A stretch of 64,000 nt of DNA from Spartobacteria bacterium. GTDB lineage: Bacteria; Verrucomicrobiota; Verrucomicrobiia; Chthoniobacterales; UBA10450. This document shows, piece after piece, positions 30,571-40,113 of the stretch (position 1 is its first letter; every line of letters starts with the position of its first letter). The position numbers and the translations under genes were made by a program. The notes beneath the pieces were generated by a model that saw only the letters and a list, made by a program, of their open reading frames with translations, ran no database searches and had not been told where the DNA came from. Location: NCBI GenBank assembly GCA_003169695.1, contig PNAS01000057.1:71597-135596 (forward strand). Direction: 5' to 3'.

Positions 30571-30617
30571 CCGCGCTTGGGTGCGATTTTGATTGCAGGC
30601 CGTCGTTTGCCGCCCCA

Positions 30618-30776
30618 TCAACGTGCTTTCAATCGCCCAATCAACCAGATGATCGCCAGAACAATCGCCACGACCCAGAGCACATAAAGAGCCAGGGACG
30701 TTACCGCGAGCGTGATTCGCGCAATTAGCCAAATGATCATCAACAGCACCGCGATCAGAATCAGCGAATGTTTCAC
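30618..30776 (-). CDS. 52-aa hydrophobic membrane protein, GTG start (absent from ORF track)
   Basis: VKHSLILIAVLLMIIWLIARITLAVTSLALYVLWVVAIVLAIIWLIGRLKAR*. Confidence 0.5.
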   Translation of the reverse strand: MKHSLILIAVLLMIIWLIARITLAVTSLALYVLWVVAIVLAIIWLIGRLKAR

Positions 30777-30833
30777 GTCACTGAATCGCACCCGCTGTCC
30801 GCTGCGTTTCCCCTCTTTCTTGCTCCCGACTCG

Positions 30834-31415
30834 TCACTTGTCACCCGGCTCATCCAAATATTGCGGGTACAACTGGCGGGCGCACTCGGGGCAAACGCTG
30901 TGACTGAACTGCGCGTCGGAATGCGCGGTGATATATTTCTCGATTAGCTCCCATTCGCCACGCTCGTTGCGGATCTGCTTGCAAGCGGCACAGATTGGCA
31001 GCAGGCCTTCGAGACGCTTGATCTGCGCCATCATCTCGAAAAGCTCGGCATTCAACTTTTCCTGTGCACGCAGTTGCGTTCGCACGATCGATGCGATACC
31101 CGCCACGACGATGCACGCCGCAAGCTCCATGAGCGCATTCCAGCCCGCGACGCCCGGCGAGGAGTAGGGGTGGCCCGATGCGTAATCGGCCATGAACGAC
31201 GTTCCGCCAGCGAGCAGCGCCATGTAGTTCCCGCTGCGAAGGCCGACGTGCCACGCTATTAGCCAGACCGGAAGGAAATAAAAGGCGAAGACATGCAGAT
31301 CGTATCCGGTCGCATAGTCGAACCAACCGATCGCACCCAGGATGATTAGAGCCAACGCCCAGAAAAAAACCGCCGTCTGGTGCCAGTGACGCTTCGGGCT
31401 TGGGGAATCGGCCAC
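30834..31415 (-). CDS. Membrane protein with C-terminal Cys motif
   Basis: Five hydrophobic segments; LLPICAACKQIRNERGEWELIEKYI...HSVCPECARQLYP. Confidence 0.75.
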   Translation of the reverse strand: MADSPSPKRHWHQTAVFFWALALIILGAIGWFDYATGYDLHVFAFYFLPVWLIAWHVGLRSGNYMALLAGGTSFMADYASGHPYSSPGVAGWNALMELAACIVVAGIASIVRTQLRAQEKLNAELFEMMAQIKRLEGLLPICAACKQIRNERGEWELIEKYITAHSDAQFSHSVCPECARQLYPQYLDEPGDK

Positions 31416-31519
31416 CGCGCGATCAAATACCGAAAGCGCTCTGCGGTCAATCCGTCAGTGCCGCTACTCCCTTCTCATTGCGGACCACTCGACACTCTTC
31501 GCCTCAAGGAACTTTCTTT

Positions 31520-31554
31520 GTTGAACGTTGGACGTTTCAACGTTCAATCTTCAT
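31520..31554. repeat. Heptamer array, GTTGGAC subtype
   Basis: gttgaac gttggac gtttcaa cgttcaa tcttcat. Confidence 0.7.
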
Positions 31555-31561
31555 TCCTTAA

Positions 31562-31696
31562 ATGCCTCGTTTTTTTCTCGTCCCTCTCCTTGTCCTCTTC
31601 TCCCTCGTCTTCCTGAGCAGCTGCGCTTCAACAACGACCACGACCGTTGGTGTCACCACCAACGAAGCCCCGCCACTTCACGAACTGGGTCATTAG
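31562..31696 (+). CDS. 44-aa putative lipoprotein (absent from ORF track)
   Basis: MPRFFLVPLLVLFSLVFLSSCASTTTTTVGVTTNEAPPLHELGH*; lipobox LSSC. Confidence 0.55.
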   Translation: MPRFFLVPLLVLFSLVFLSSCASTTTTTVGVTTNEAPPLHELGH

Positions 31697-31772
31697 GTTC
31701 TTTTTCATCGGATGTTGGACAGCCCGCTTGCGAACGCTTTGGCGGGTGGGCGTTTTACTCGCCCCAACGCTG

Positions 31773-32441
31773 CTAAATTACTCGCTCGCTCAACGGCTCG
31801 TCCTTCGCCTTTGCCAGCAGCTCCCGCACTTCCTCATCGGTCGTCTGCGAAAAATCTTCATAGAACTGGCCGACCCCATGAAAGAACTCCGGCATGAACG
31901 CGCAGATCATTTCATCCACTTCCGAGTCAAGCTCCTGACACGTTTCCGGCGCGCCCACCGGAACCGCGACCACGATTTTGGCCACGCTTTGTTTCCGCAG
32001 CGCCGCCGCGGCGGCGCGCATCGTTGCGCCAGTCGCGAGGCCGTCATCCACCAGGATGACAACGCGACCACGCAAGTCCGGAGCTGGCCGGTCTTGTCGA
32101 TAGCGGGTTTCCCGCCGTTGCAGCTCGACCTTTTCCCTGGATATGACCATCTCGAGAATTTCTTCTGCCTCCGGCAACGCGCTCACCACCTCTTCGTTCA
32201 GCACGCTCACATTGCCGGAAGCGATCGCGCCCATCGCTAGTTCCTCATAGCCCGGCACGCCCAGTTTGCGCACCACAAAAACATCCAACGGCAGACCAAG
32301 TTGCCGCGCCACTTCGTAGGCAACGGGAACACCGCCGCGCGGCAGACCCAGGACGATCGTGTCGTCGCGGCCGCGGTAAGCACTCAATCTCTCCGCCAAC
32401 CGCCGGCCCGCTTCCGCGCGGTTCGGGAATATTCCTTCCAT
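31773..32441 (-). CDS. Phosphoribosyltransferase family protein
   Basis: IVLGLPRGGVPVAYEVARQLGLPLDVFVVRKLG; RVVILVDDGLATGATMRAA. Confidence 0.92.
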   Translation of the reverse strand: MEGIFPNRAEAGRRLAERLSAYRGRDDTIVLGLPRGGVPVAYEVARQLGLPLDVFVVRKLGVPGYEELAMGAIASGNVSVLNEEVVSALPEAEEILEMVISREKVELQRRETRYRQDRPAPDLRGRVVILVDDGLATGATMRAAAAALRKQSVAKIVVAVPVGAPETCQELDSEVDEMICAFMPEFFHGVGQFYEDFSQTTDEEVRELLAKAKDEPLSERVI

Positions 32442-32457
32442 TACTCTTCCTCTCCTC

Positions 32458-33396
32458 TCACTCGCCGTTCGATGTTCGACGTTCGTTTCTCTCCCCTTCA
32501 TCATTCGTCATTCGACATTCGGCATTCCGATACACCAGATCCGCCGCCACGATGTCTTCCACCGCTACGCCAACCGATTTAAACAGCGTGATCTCTTCGT
32601 CGGACTCCCGGCCACTTTTCGAGCCAGCCACTACTTCGCCGATCTCGGCGAAAATTTGGCCGGCTGCGATGATATCACCGGACTCCTTCATCGCCGCTTC
32701 ACGCGACTCGACGTAAATGCGCGCTTTGCGGAGCGCCTCATCGTCCAGTTCGCGCCAGGTTGGCCGCGTCGCGCCCACCGCGTTGATATGCACTCCCGGC
32801 GACAACCATTCACCCATCAGGACCGGCGTCGTCGCGGCCGTTGCCACTACGATCACGTCAGCGCCTCGCACCGCTTCCTCCGCCGATGCTGCCGCCGAGA
32901 CATCATGCTGGCGGCAAAACTCCCCCGAGTTCCGCGGGCTCCAGACCCGCACCTCGCGCAATCCTCTCACGATCCGCAGCGCATCCAGATGACTCCGCGC
33001 CTGCACACCCGAACCAAGAATCGCCAGCACTGACGCATCCGCACGCGCCAGCGCATCCGTGGCCACGGCGGACACGGCCGCCGTGCGCATCTCCGTGATC
33101 AGCCGCCCGTCCATCGTCACGAGCGGCTCACCTGTTTCCGGCCGAAAAAGGAGGATCATCGCATGATATGTGTGCACGCTTTTGTTGTTCGGATAAAACG
33201 TCACCAGCTTGGCCCCGAGCGCGCCGCCGTAAGCGGGCATCACTGCGAAGAAGCCTTTGTGCTCAGCTACCGGCAGAACCAGCCGCATCGGCTGCTCGAC
33301 CTTGCCCGCAGAAAGGTCGCGCAACGCGCCTCTCATCGCGTCGATCAGCTCGTCCATCCGCAAAAGTGAGCGGACTTCGTCTTCACTGAGAAACAT
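32458..33396 (-). CDS. Ornithine cyclodeaminase/mu-crystallin family protein
   Basis: MFLSEDEVRSLLRMDELIDAMRGAL; ILGSGVQARSHLDALRIVR; HINAVGATRPTWRELD. C-terminal tail RNAECRMTNDEGERNERRTSNGE is repeat-encoded. Confidence 0.92.
   Translation of the reverse strand: MFLSEDEVRSLLRMDELIDAMRGALRDLSAGKVEQPMRLVLPVAEHKGFFAVMPAYGGALGAKLVTFYPNNKSVHTYHAMILLFRPETGEPLVTMDGRLITEMRTAAVSAVATDALARADASVLAILGSGVQARSHLDALRIVRGLREVRVWSPRNSGEFCRQHDVSAAASAEEAVRGADVIVVATAATTPVLMGEWLSPGVHINAVGATRPTWRELDDEALRKARIYVESREAAMKESGDIIAAGQIFAEIGEVVAGSKSGRESDEEITLFKSVGVAVEDIVAADLVYRNAECRMTNDEGERNERRTSNGE
32467..32530. repeat. Heptamer arrays at 3' end of ornithine cyclodeaminase-like CDS
   Basis: gttcgat gttcgac gttcgtt ... 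attcgtc attcgac attcggc attccga. Confidence 0.85.
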
Positions 33397-33400
33397 GGTG

Positions 33401-33435
33401 GAATGACGAATGCCGAATGCCGAATGTCGAATGAA
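33401..33435. repeat. Heptamer array just upstream of ornithine cyclodeaminase-like CDS
   Basis: gaatgac gaatgcc gaatgcc gaatgtc gaatgaa. Confidence 0.9.
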
Positions 33436-33492
33436 GAGAACAGAATTTGCCCTTCGCCATTCGCCTGAATGTCGGATAGACCGGAGACACGT

Positions 33493-34092
33493 ATGACCAC
33501 AACACGAATCATTCCGGCTGGCGTTCTCGGTGGAATCGCGATGTTTATCTGGACATCCATCGCGCACATGTTCCTGCCTTTGGGTCATGCCGGCGTTCGG
33601 GAACTTCCTAACGAATCAGCCATCCTCGCAGCGCTGCAAACCAATCTGGGCGATAAATCCAGCCTTTATCTCTTCCCCGGCTTGGGCGTTGGCGACAACC
33701 CAACTCGGGAGCAGATGAACGAGGGCATGAAACACATGGATGAAAAGCTGGCGAGCAATCCTTCCGGGTTGCTCATGTATCACGCCAAGGGTTCAAGGTC
33801 GATCAGCATGCCTAAATTATTGACGATCGAATTCGCGACCGAGCTTCTCGAGGCGATCCTCGCCGTCTTCCTTCTGGCGCAGACACGCATCGCCTCTTTC
33901 GGCGGGCGTGTTGGCTTCGTCTTCGTCGCTGGAATCCTGGCCGCAATCGCGACCAACGTCTCCTACTGGAATTGGTATGGGTTCCCCTGCGTCTACACCG
34001 TCGCCTACATGTTTACCCAGATCGTTGGCTTCCTCTGCATCGGCCTCGCCGCCGCGCTCGTCTTACGAAAGAGCGCGCCCCCTGCCGCCTGA
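33493..34092 (+). CDS. Multi-pass membrane hypothetical protein
   Basis: MTTTRIIPAGVLGGIAMFIWTSIAHMFLPLGHAG; several TM segments. Confidence 0.75.
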   Translation: MTTTRIIPAGVLGGIAMFIWTSIAHMFLPLGHAGVRELPNESAILAALQTNLGDKSSLYLFPGLGVGDNPTREQMNEGMKHMDEKLASNPSGLLMYHAKGSRSISMPKLLTIEFATELLEAILAVFLLAQTRIASFGGRVGFVFVAGILAAIATNVSYWNWYGFPCVYTVAYMFTQIVGFLCIGLAAALVLRKSAPPAA

Positions 34093-34120
34093 CCTCGGAA
34101 GTAGGAAGCCAGCGCGCGCC

Positions 34121-34148
34121 GTTCGCCACTCGCACTTCGCCCTTCGTC
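34121..34148. repeat. Heptamer array
   Basis: gttcgcc actcgca cttcgcc cttcgtc. Confidence 0.75.
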
Positions 34149-34550
34149 TTACCACCAAGAGACAAGAATCGCCGCCGCGATCAGACAACCTATCAGGTGA
34201 TAACTCGCGTCGATCATCCAGACCTTAGTCGACTTCCGTTCCCACACGTGCACGATCGTTAACGTCGTAATGTCGAAGGCCACCGCGAGACCGGCGCCGA
34301 GTTTTAGCGCGGTGAAAAGGTCACCGATTCCCATGCGCCGGAGGAGGCAGGCGATTGCCGCTGAGGCCACGAGGTTCGAGACAAAGGTTGCAATCATCAT
34401 CCCGGCGAATTCTCCTTTGGCTCCGCCGGAGCGTTCGCCGCGATGCCGGATTTGCTCCGCCGCCCAGACACCGCCGAACAGCAACGAATACCAGACAAAG
34501 CCCAGAACCCAATAAGCCGCAGCCGCGCAAAGAATAGCTAGCCAGATCAT
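34149..34550 (-). CDS. DUF1761-like membrane protein
   Basis: AAAYWVLGFVWYSLLFGGVWAAEQ; four TM segments. Confidence 0.8.
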   Translation of the reverse strand: MIWLAILCAAAAYWVLGFVWYSLLFGGVWAAEQIRHRGERSGGAKGEFAGMMIATFVSNLVASAAIACLLRRMGIGDLFTALKLGAGLAVAFDITTLTIVHVWERKSTKVWMIDASYHLIGCLIAAAILVSWW

Positions 34551-34692
34551 TTCCGGATCGTCTCAATCGCCGTTCCGCCGCACAAGCTCAAAGCTGCAGC
34601 GGCCGGTCTATGACCGCCCACCTTCGCGCGCATCGTCGCCCTGCAATTGCCGCAAGCTCGCAACTTCGAGAGCCGATTCGGGTTGAATCCAC

Positions 34693-36180
34693 ATGCTCAC
34701 TCCGCTTGCCCCCGACAGCTGGGATTACGCGAAGGCTGCGCATTTGCTAAACCGTGCTGCGTTTGGCGGCGTGCCCGCGGAGATCGAAGCGGCGCGCGAG
34801 AAAGGACTGCCGACGATTGTGCGCGAATTAGTCGAGGCCAGCGCTGGCGCGGCGCCCTTCCCGGCTCCGCCATGGGCTCAGCCGCGAAACATTCGCGAAA
34901 TCCGCATGGCGATTCGGGAGGAGAAAAACGAGGCCGGCGAGCGCAAGGAGAAGAGGCAAAAATTCCGTCAGATGGAAGGCGAGAGCATCCTCGATCTGCG
35001 GCGTTGGTGGCTCGACCACATGATGACGACGTCCGCGCCGCTCGTCGAAAAGATGACGCTCTTCTGGCACAGCCACTTCGCCACCAGCGTCGAAAAAGTG
35101 AAGGATGGTTACTGGATGTGGCGGCAGAACGACACGCTTCGCCGGCACGCGCTCGGAAATTTTGCCGCGCTCACGAAAGAGATCTCGCGCGATCCGGCAA
35201 TGATGATCTACCTCGATCTGCAGCAGAGCCGGAGAGAGCACCCGAACGAAAATTGGGCGCGGGAATTGATGGAGCTTTTCACTGTCGGGATCGGGCATTA
35301 CACCGAATCCGACATTCGAGAATCAGCGCGCGCGTTCACCGGTTATCGAATCGACATGACGAACCAGCAATTTCGGTTCGCTTCGAGGCAACACGATCTC
35401 AGTCCAAAAACATTCATGGGGAAAACGGGCTCGTGGAACGGGGACGACATCATCGATATTTTGATGAAGCAGCCCGCGTGTTCGCAGTTTCTCGCCCGGA
35501 AACTCTGGCGCTTCTTCGCGGAAGACGAGCCGTCCGCGCAAATCGTCGATGCGGTTGCCGCGCGGATTCGTCAGCACAACTTCGAGATGCGTCCCGTCCT
35601 GCGCGAGATCTTCAATTCGAGAGAATTTTATTCGGACGCGGCCATGCGCAATCAGATCAAGAGCCCCGTCCAGTATCTCATCCAATCCACGAAGTTGCTC
35701 GCCGCTGAATTGCCGGCCGCGCCCGTGGCGCAAAATGCGATGCGGCAGATGGGCCAGATTCTTTTCGCGCCACCTAATGTGAAAGGCTGGGATGGCGGCA
35801 AAGCGTGGGTGAACACATCGACTCTCCTCTTCCGCTACAATTTCGCGAACTACCTGATCAACGGCGATGCGATGCGGCCGGGGACCGATCCGTCGAAACA
35901 AAAAGGGGCCGACCTGGGATTTCGCCGCGGCCCGGCGTTCGCCGATATCCCGCGGCGCGACCCGATTGACGTCAGCAAAGTTATTCCAGCTGAACTTCGC
36001 GGCAAACCAACCGAACTCGTGGCTTATCTCAGCACGCGCCTTTTCCAGGCTCCCGTTCCAGAAAACGAGCGCGAAGCTTTCCTCCAATATTTGAAAGCGC
36101 GGGAACCGGATGCCGGGGACGGAACCATGCGCGGATTGCTTCACCTCATGATGAGCACACCACAGTTTCAGCTCACCTAA
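34693..36180 (+). CDS. DUF1800 family protein
   Basis: AAHLLNRAAFGGVPAEI; MTLFWHSHFATSVEKV; NWARELMELFTVGIGHYTESDIRESARAFTGY; FAPPNVKGWDGGKAWVNTSTLLFRYNF. Confidence 0.94.
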   Translation: MLTPLAPDSWDYAKAAHLLNRAAFGGVPAEIEAAREKGLPTIVRELVEASAGAAPFPAPPWAQPRNIREIRMAIREEKNEAGERKEKRQKFRQMEGESILDLRRWWLDHMMTTSAPLVEKMTLFWHSHFATSVEKVKDGYWMWRQNDTLRRHALGNFAALTKEISRDPAMMIYLDLQQSRREHPNENWARELMELFTVGIGHYTESDIRESARAFTGYRIDMTNQQFRFASRQHDLSPKTFMGKTGSWNGDDIIDILMKQPACSQFLARKLWRFFAEDEPSAQIVDAVAARIRQHNFEMRPVLREIFNSREFYSDAAMRNQIKSPVQYLIQSTKLLAAELPAAPVAQNAMRQMGQILFAPPNVKGWDGGKAWVNTSTLLFRYNFANYLINGDAMRPGTDPSKQKGADLGFRRGPAFADIPRRDPIDVSKVIPAELRGKPTELVAYLSTRLFQAPVPENEREAFLQYLKAREPDAGDGTMRGLLHLMMSTPQFQLT

Positions 36181-36188
36181 CGAATCGT

Positions 36189-37517
36189 ATGGACCCCACT
36201 CTGCACACACGCCGGAAATTCCTTCGCACCTCGATGCTTGGCGCGGCGGCTTCCTGGACACTCCCGGTCTTTCTCGAGAAGACATTTTTCACGCTCGACG
36301 CCATGGCCGCGGAAGCGGTCACTCAAGCCGCCACAGGCAAAGACGGAACTATCCTCGTCGTCCTTCAGATGGCCGGTGGAAACGATGGCTTGAACATGGT
36401 TGTGCCGTTCGGCGACGACGCCTATTATCGCTCCCGCCCACGGCTCGGAATTCCCGCCGGCCAGATCCTGAAAGTCGACTCCTACGCGGGCCTGAATCCG
36501 AAGCTGACCGGTCTGAAATCGCTCTTCGACGAAGGCCACCTCTCCATCATCCAGGGCGTCGGTTATCCCAATCCGAATCGCTCCCATTTCCGCTCCACGG
36601 AAATCTGGCAGACCGCTTCCGACGCGGATCGGAATGAAAGCGAAGGATGGCTTGGAAAATATTTTGATAGCTGCTGCGCCGGCGCGGATCCGACCGTTGG
36701 TGTCGCCATCGGCGACCAGATGCCGCAGGCGTTCGTCGCGCACACGCCCACTGGCGTTACGTTTTCAAAGCCCGAACAATTCCGCTGGATGCCGTCCGAG
36801 AAAAGGACCGGTCCGATGAGTGCGGAGGAAACATTCTTCCGGCAATTGAATGGCGGGAACGACGAAGATACTGCGCCGGCCGCGAATACCGGCGGCTCGA
36901 TCGGCGCGATCGCCGGTGGCACAAAAGTGAATCAAAGCGCCGTCGATTTTCTCCAGCGCACGGCCCTGGATGCGCAGCTCAGCTCCGATAAAATCCTGGC
37001 CATCGCGCGCAAATACAAATCGAACATGCCTTATCCGAAGGGACAGCTGGCCGCGAGCCTCAGCCTGATCGCGCGCATGATTGCGGGCGGGCTGCCGACG
37101 CGAGTCTATTATGCGAGCCAGGGTGGATTCGACACGCACGCCGGCCAGCTCAACACGCACGATCGCCTCATGACCGAGCTCAACGGTTCGCTCAGTGCGT
37201 TTGTGGCCGACCTGAAAGAGCAGGGGAATTTCGATCGCGTCCTGCTCATGACCTTCAGCGAATTCGGCCGGCGCGTCGGGGAGAATGCGAATGGCGGAAC
37301 CGACCATGGCGCCGCCGCTCCGATGTTCGTGTTAGGCGGCGCGGTCAAGCCGGGTCTTTTCGGAAAATGTCCGAGTCTGACGGATCTGGATCACGGCGAC
37401 CTAAAGTTCAACACTGATTTCCGCAGTGTTTACGGAACGATCCTGGACCGCTGGCTGAGAGCTCCGAGCGAGCTCGTGCTCGGGCACAAATTCTCCTCGC
37501 TTCCGATTATTGGTTAA
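36189..37517 (+). CDS. DUF1501 family protein
   Basis: VVLQMAGGNDGLNMVVPFGDDAYYRSRPRL; YYASQGGFDTHAGQLNTHDRLM; FSEFGRRVGENANGGTDHGAA; paired with DUF1800. Confidence 0.94.
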   Translation: MDPTLHTRRKFLRTSMLGAAASWTLPVFLEKTFFTLDAMAAEAVTQAATGKDGTILVVLQMAGGNDGLNMVVPFGDDAYYRSRPRLGIPAGQILKVDSYAGLNPKLTGLKSLFDEGHLSIIQGVGYPNPNRSHFRSTEIWQTASDADRNESEGWLGKYFDSCCAGADPTVGVAIGDQMPQAFVAHTPTGVTFSKPEQFRWMPSEKRTGPMSAEETFFRQLNGGNDEDTAPAANTGGSIGAIAGGTKVNQSAVDFLQRTALDAQLSSDKILAIARKYKSNMPYPKGQLAASLSLIARMIAGGLPTRVYYASQGGFDTHAGQLNTHDRLMTELNGSLSAFVADLKEQGNFDRVLLMTFSEFGRRVGENANGGTDHGAAAPMFVLGGAVKPGLFGKCPSLTDLDHGDLKFNTDFRSVYGTILDRWLRAPSELVLGHKFSSLPIIG

Positions 37518-37701
37518 CCCCGAAGGGATGCTGCGTTCGACTCGTCAGCGTCACTTTCCGCTGCCTAACGACACGACAATCTTTGCGAAAAGCTTCTTCG
37601 GAAGAGGAAAGGCTTGGCGAATGCCGTGGATCGTTACATTTTTGGGAACAACTGAACGCTGACGGTTCGACCGCAAAGCGACCAGACTTCGGAGATTAAT
37701 T

Positions 37702-38703
37702 ATGCAAATTGGAATGATTGGCTTGGGCCGGATGGGCGCGAACATGACGCGCCGCTTGACGCGGGGCGGGCATCAATGCGTCGTTTACGATCGCAACGCG
37801 GAGACCGTCGATGGACTCGCGAAGGAAGGTCCCACGGGCGCGCACTCGCTCGCGGAAGTTGTCGAGAAACTCAGCGCACCTCGGGCTGTCTGGATCATGC
37901 TTCCATCGGGCGCCCCCACGGAAGAAACGGTCGTTGCGCTTTCCAAGCTGTTGAGCGCGGGCGACGCAATCATCGACGGCGGCAATTCATTCTACAAAGA
38001 CGACGTGCGGCGCTGCGCGATGCTCAAGCCGGCTGGCATATATTATCTTGATGCGGGGACCAGCGGCGGGGTTTGGGGTTTGGAGCGCGGTTACTGCATG
38101 ATGATCGGGGGCGATCAATCCGCTGCCCAGCGGCTCGACCCCATCTTCGCCACCCTGGCGCCAGGTCCGGGCGAAATCCCGAAGACACCTGGCCGGGAAA
38201 AAATGAAGAGCACCGCGGAGCACGGCTATCTTTACTGTGGCGCATCCGGCGCCGGGCACTTTGTGAAAATGATTCACAATGGAATCGAATACGGCCTCAT
38301 GCAGGCCTATGCCGAGGGGTTCGACATTATGCGGGGGGCGAATTCGGATAACCTTCCCGTCGGACTTTCTTACGACCTAAACCTCGCGGACATCGCGGAG
38401 TTGTGGCGACGCGGAAGCGTGATCTCCTCCTGGCTACTTGATCTCACTGCGATCGCTCTTGCGGGCGACGGCAAACTCGATGCCTACTCTGGTTTCGTCG
38501 AAGATTCCGGGGAAGGCCGCTGGACCATTGCCGCTGCACTCGAGGAAGGCGTATCCGCCGAGGTCCTTTCAACCGCGCTCTATACGCGTTTCCGCTCGCG
38601 TCAGGAGCACACTTTTGCCGAAAAGGTCCTCTCTGCGATGCGCAAAGGATTCGGCGGTCACGTGGAGCGTCCACCCGCCGTCAAGATGAAACAGGGCCTT
38701 TGA
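37702..38703 (+). CDS. gnd: 6-phosphogluconate dehydrogenase, decarboxylating (short GndA/YqeC type)
   Basis: [69 protein letters not shown]. Confidence 0.92.
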   Translation: MQIGMIGLGRMGANMTRRLTRGGHQCVVYDRNAETVDGLAKEGPTGAHSLAEVVEKLSAPRAVWIMLPSGAPTEETVVALSKLLSAGDAIIDGGNSFYKDDVRRCAMLKPAGIYYLDAGTSGGVWGLERGYCMMIGGDQSAAQRLDPIFATLAPGPGEIPKTPGREKMKSTAEHGYLYCGASGAGHFVKMIHNGIEYGLMQAYAEGFDIMRGANSDNLPVGLSYDLNLADIAELWRRGSVISSWLLDLTAIALAGDGKLDAYSGFVEDSGEGRWTIAAALEEGVSAEVLSTALYTRFRSRQEHTFAEKVLSAMRKGFGGHVERPPAVKMKQGL

Positions 38704-38792
38704 ATTCGGCAAGCACAGGTAGGGCAGCGCGGCGACTCCCTTGGGTGCGTGGTTTGCGCGTCGGCTCGCCGCGTCTATCGTTCGGTCTTACC

Positions 38793-39029
38793 ATGAATGC
38801 CTCTGAGAACCCACGCCCGTCTGGAACTCCAATAATATCGCCCGAAGCCATTATCGGAATTGGCATCACCGTCGCCGAGCTCGGCCTCTTGTGTCTCATG
38901 CTAGGCCTGGCGGAGCATCTCAGATCCGTTCCAAAAGTCGCATTGGTTTGGCTATCTCTCGGAGCCGTCTTGATGATTCTCGGCGGCTTCACCGCCGCAT
39001 TCGCCTGGTCCAAGGGCCGTCGCCGCTAA
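38793..39029 (+). CDS. Small two-TM protein
   Basis: MNASENPRPSGTPIISPEAIIGIGITVAELGLLCLMLGLAEHL... Confidence 0.6.
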   Translation: MNASENPRPSGTPIISPEAIIGIGITVAELGLLCLMLGLAEHLRSVPKVALVWLSLGAVLMILGGFTAAFAWSKGRRR

Positions 39030-39069
39030 CCTTCCTCCTTTTCGTTCGCGATTGGACGTTCGCCATTCG

Positions 39070-40113
39070 CTAAACGCCCCACGTCTTCACGAACTGCGCG
39101 AAGTTTGGGAGCAGATCGGTCGCCGCGTGGATGATCATCACGGCGAAAAGGTTTTTCGTTCGTGCCCAGACAATCCCGAAAAATATCCCGCCCACCGACA
39201 ACACCACGATCGCATAGGCAATTGAATCCGCCGGTGACGGATTCGCTCCGATCGCTTCCTCGAGGCCGGCGTGCCGCAGAATGAAGCCCGGCGCGTGCGC
39301 CAACCCAAAGAACAGCGCCATCAGAGCCACGCCTGTGACCTCCGATCGAAACCACGTTGCAAGCCGCGTTTGGAGCAGAGCGCGGAAAAAGAATTCCTCT
39401 ACCAGGCCCGCCTCGATGAAGAGCCACGCGAAACAGAGTGGCAACCCGAGCGCGAGCTGGCTCGCGTGAAATTCACCGCGCCGGATCGGCGCCGCGCCGC
39501 CGCCCAGGAAGAATTGAAAGACGAGAATGGCGGCGCTGAGAATGAGCACGACCGGCAGATGATTGCCCGCCAGCGCCCGGAGGCCGGCGAACTGGAGACC
39601 AAAATCTCTCCATCGATATCCAAAGGTCGCTCGAAAAAGAACGAAAGGAATGGCCACGAAGACAATCAACTTCCGAACAAACACCACGAAGAACTTCCCC
39701 CGTTCCGAGGCCAGCCAGCCTGCGGGGACGAGTGCTTCCGATAACGTGGCGCCCCAGACCAAATAAAGCGTCACGCCGATCAGGCCGGCGATGAGCAGCC
39801 ACATTTCGGCAGCATTTCGATGGACCGTTAACGTCAGGGGGCGCGCGCGGAGCGTCGCGACCCAAGCGAGTAGCGGAAAGGCGAGTCCAAAAATGACCAG
39901 CTCAACGATCGCGTCCTCTGGCGCGAAGCTTTTATTCTGCCAAAGGACAGCTAGGCTTATCCCATAAGCCGCGATGCCAAGCAGGACCCAGAAGTTCCCG
40001 AAAATATTGCGCAACGCTTTCAATCGCGTCCGGGATTCTGCCGAAAATCGCCGTACAACGGAAGCAGTGTCTTTCCCAAGTCGATAACTTTCCCTACCCG
40101 CCCTTCTTCTCAC
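39070..40113 (-). CDS. CPBP family intramembrane glutamic endopeptidase
   Basis: EAGLVEEFFFRALLQTRL (EExxxR), GLAHAPG, IHAATDLLPN. Confidence 0.9.
   Translation of the reverse strand: MRRRAGRESYRLGKDTASVVRRFSAESRTRLKALRNIFGNFWVLLGIAAYGISLAVLWQNKSFAPEDAIVELVIFGLAFPLLAWVATLRARPLTLTVHRNAAEMWLLIAGLIGVTLYLVWGATLSEALVPAGWLASERGKFFVVFVRKLIVFVAIPFVLFRATFGYRWRDFGLQFAGLRALAGNHLPVVLILSAAILVFQFFLGGGAAPIRRGEFHASQLALGLPLCFAWLFIEAGLVEEFFFRALLQTRLATWFRSEVTGVALMALFFGLAHAPGFILRHAGLEEAIGANPSPADSIAYAIVVLSVGGIFFGIVWARTKNLFAVMIIHAATDLLPNFAQFVKTWGV

Noticed and set aside
34647-35708. 353-aa plus-strand ORF
   Set aside because: Overlaps DUF1800 in another frame; Arg/Ala-rich shadow frame without motifs.
35323-36285. 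320-aa minus-strand ORF
   Set aside because: Antisense to the DUF1800 gene, no motifs.
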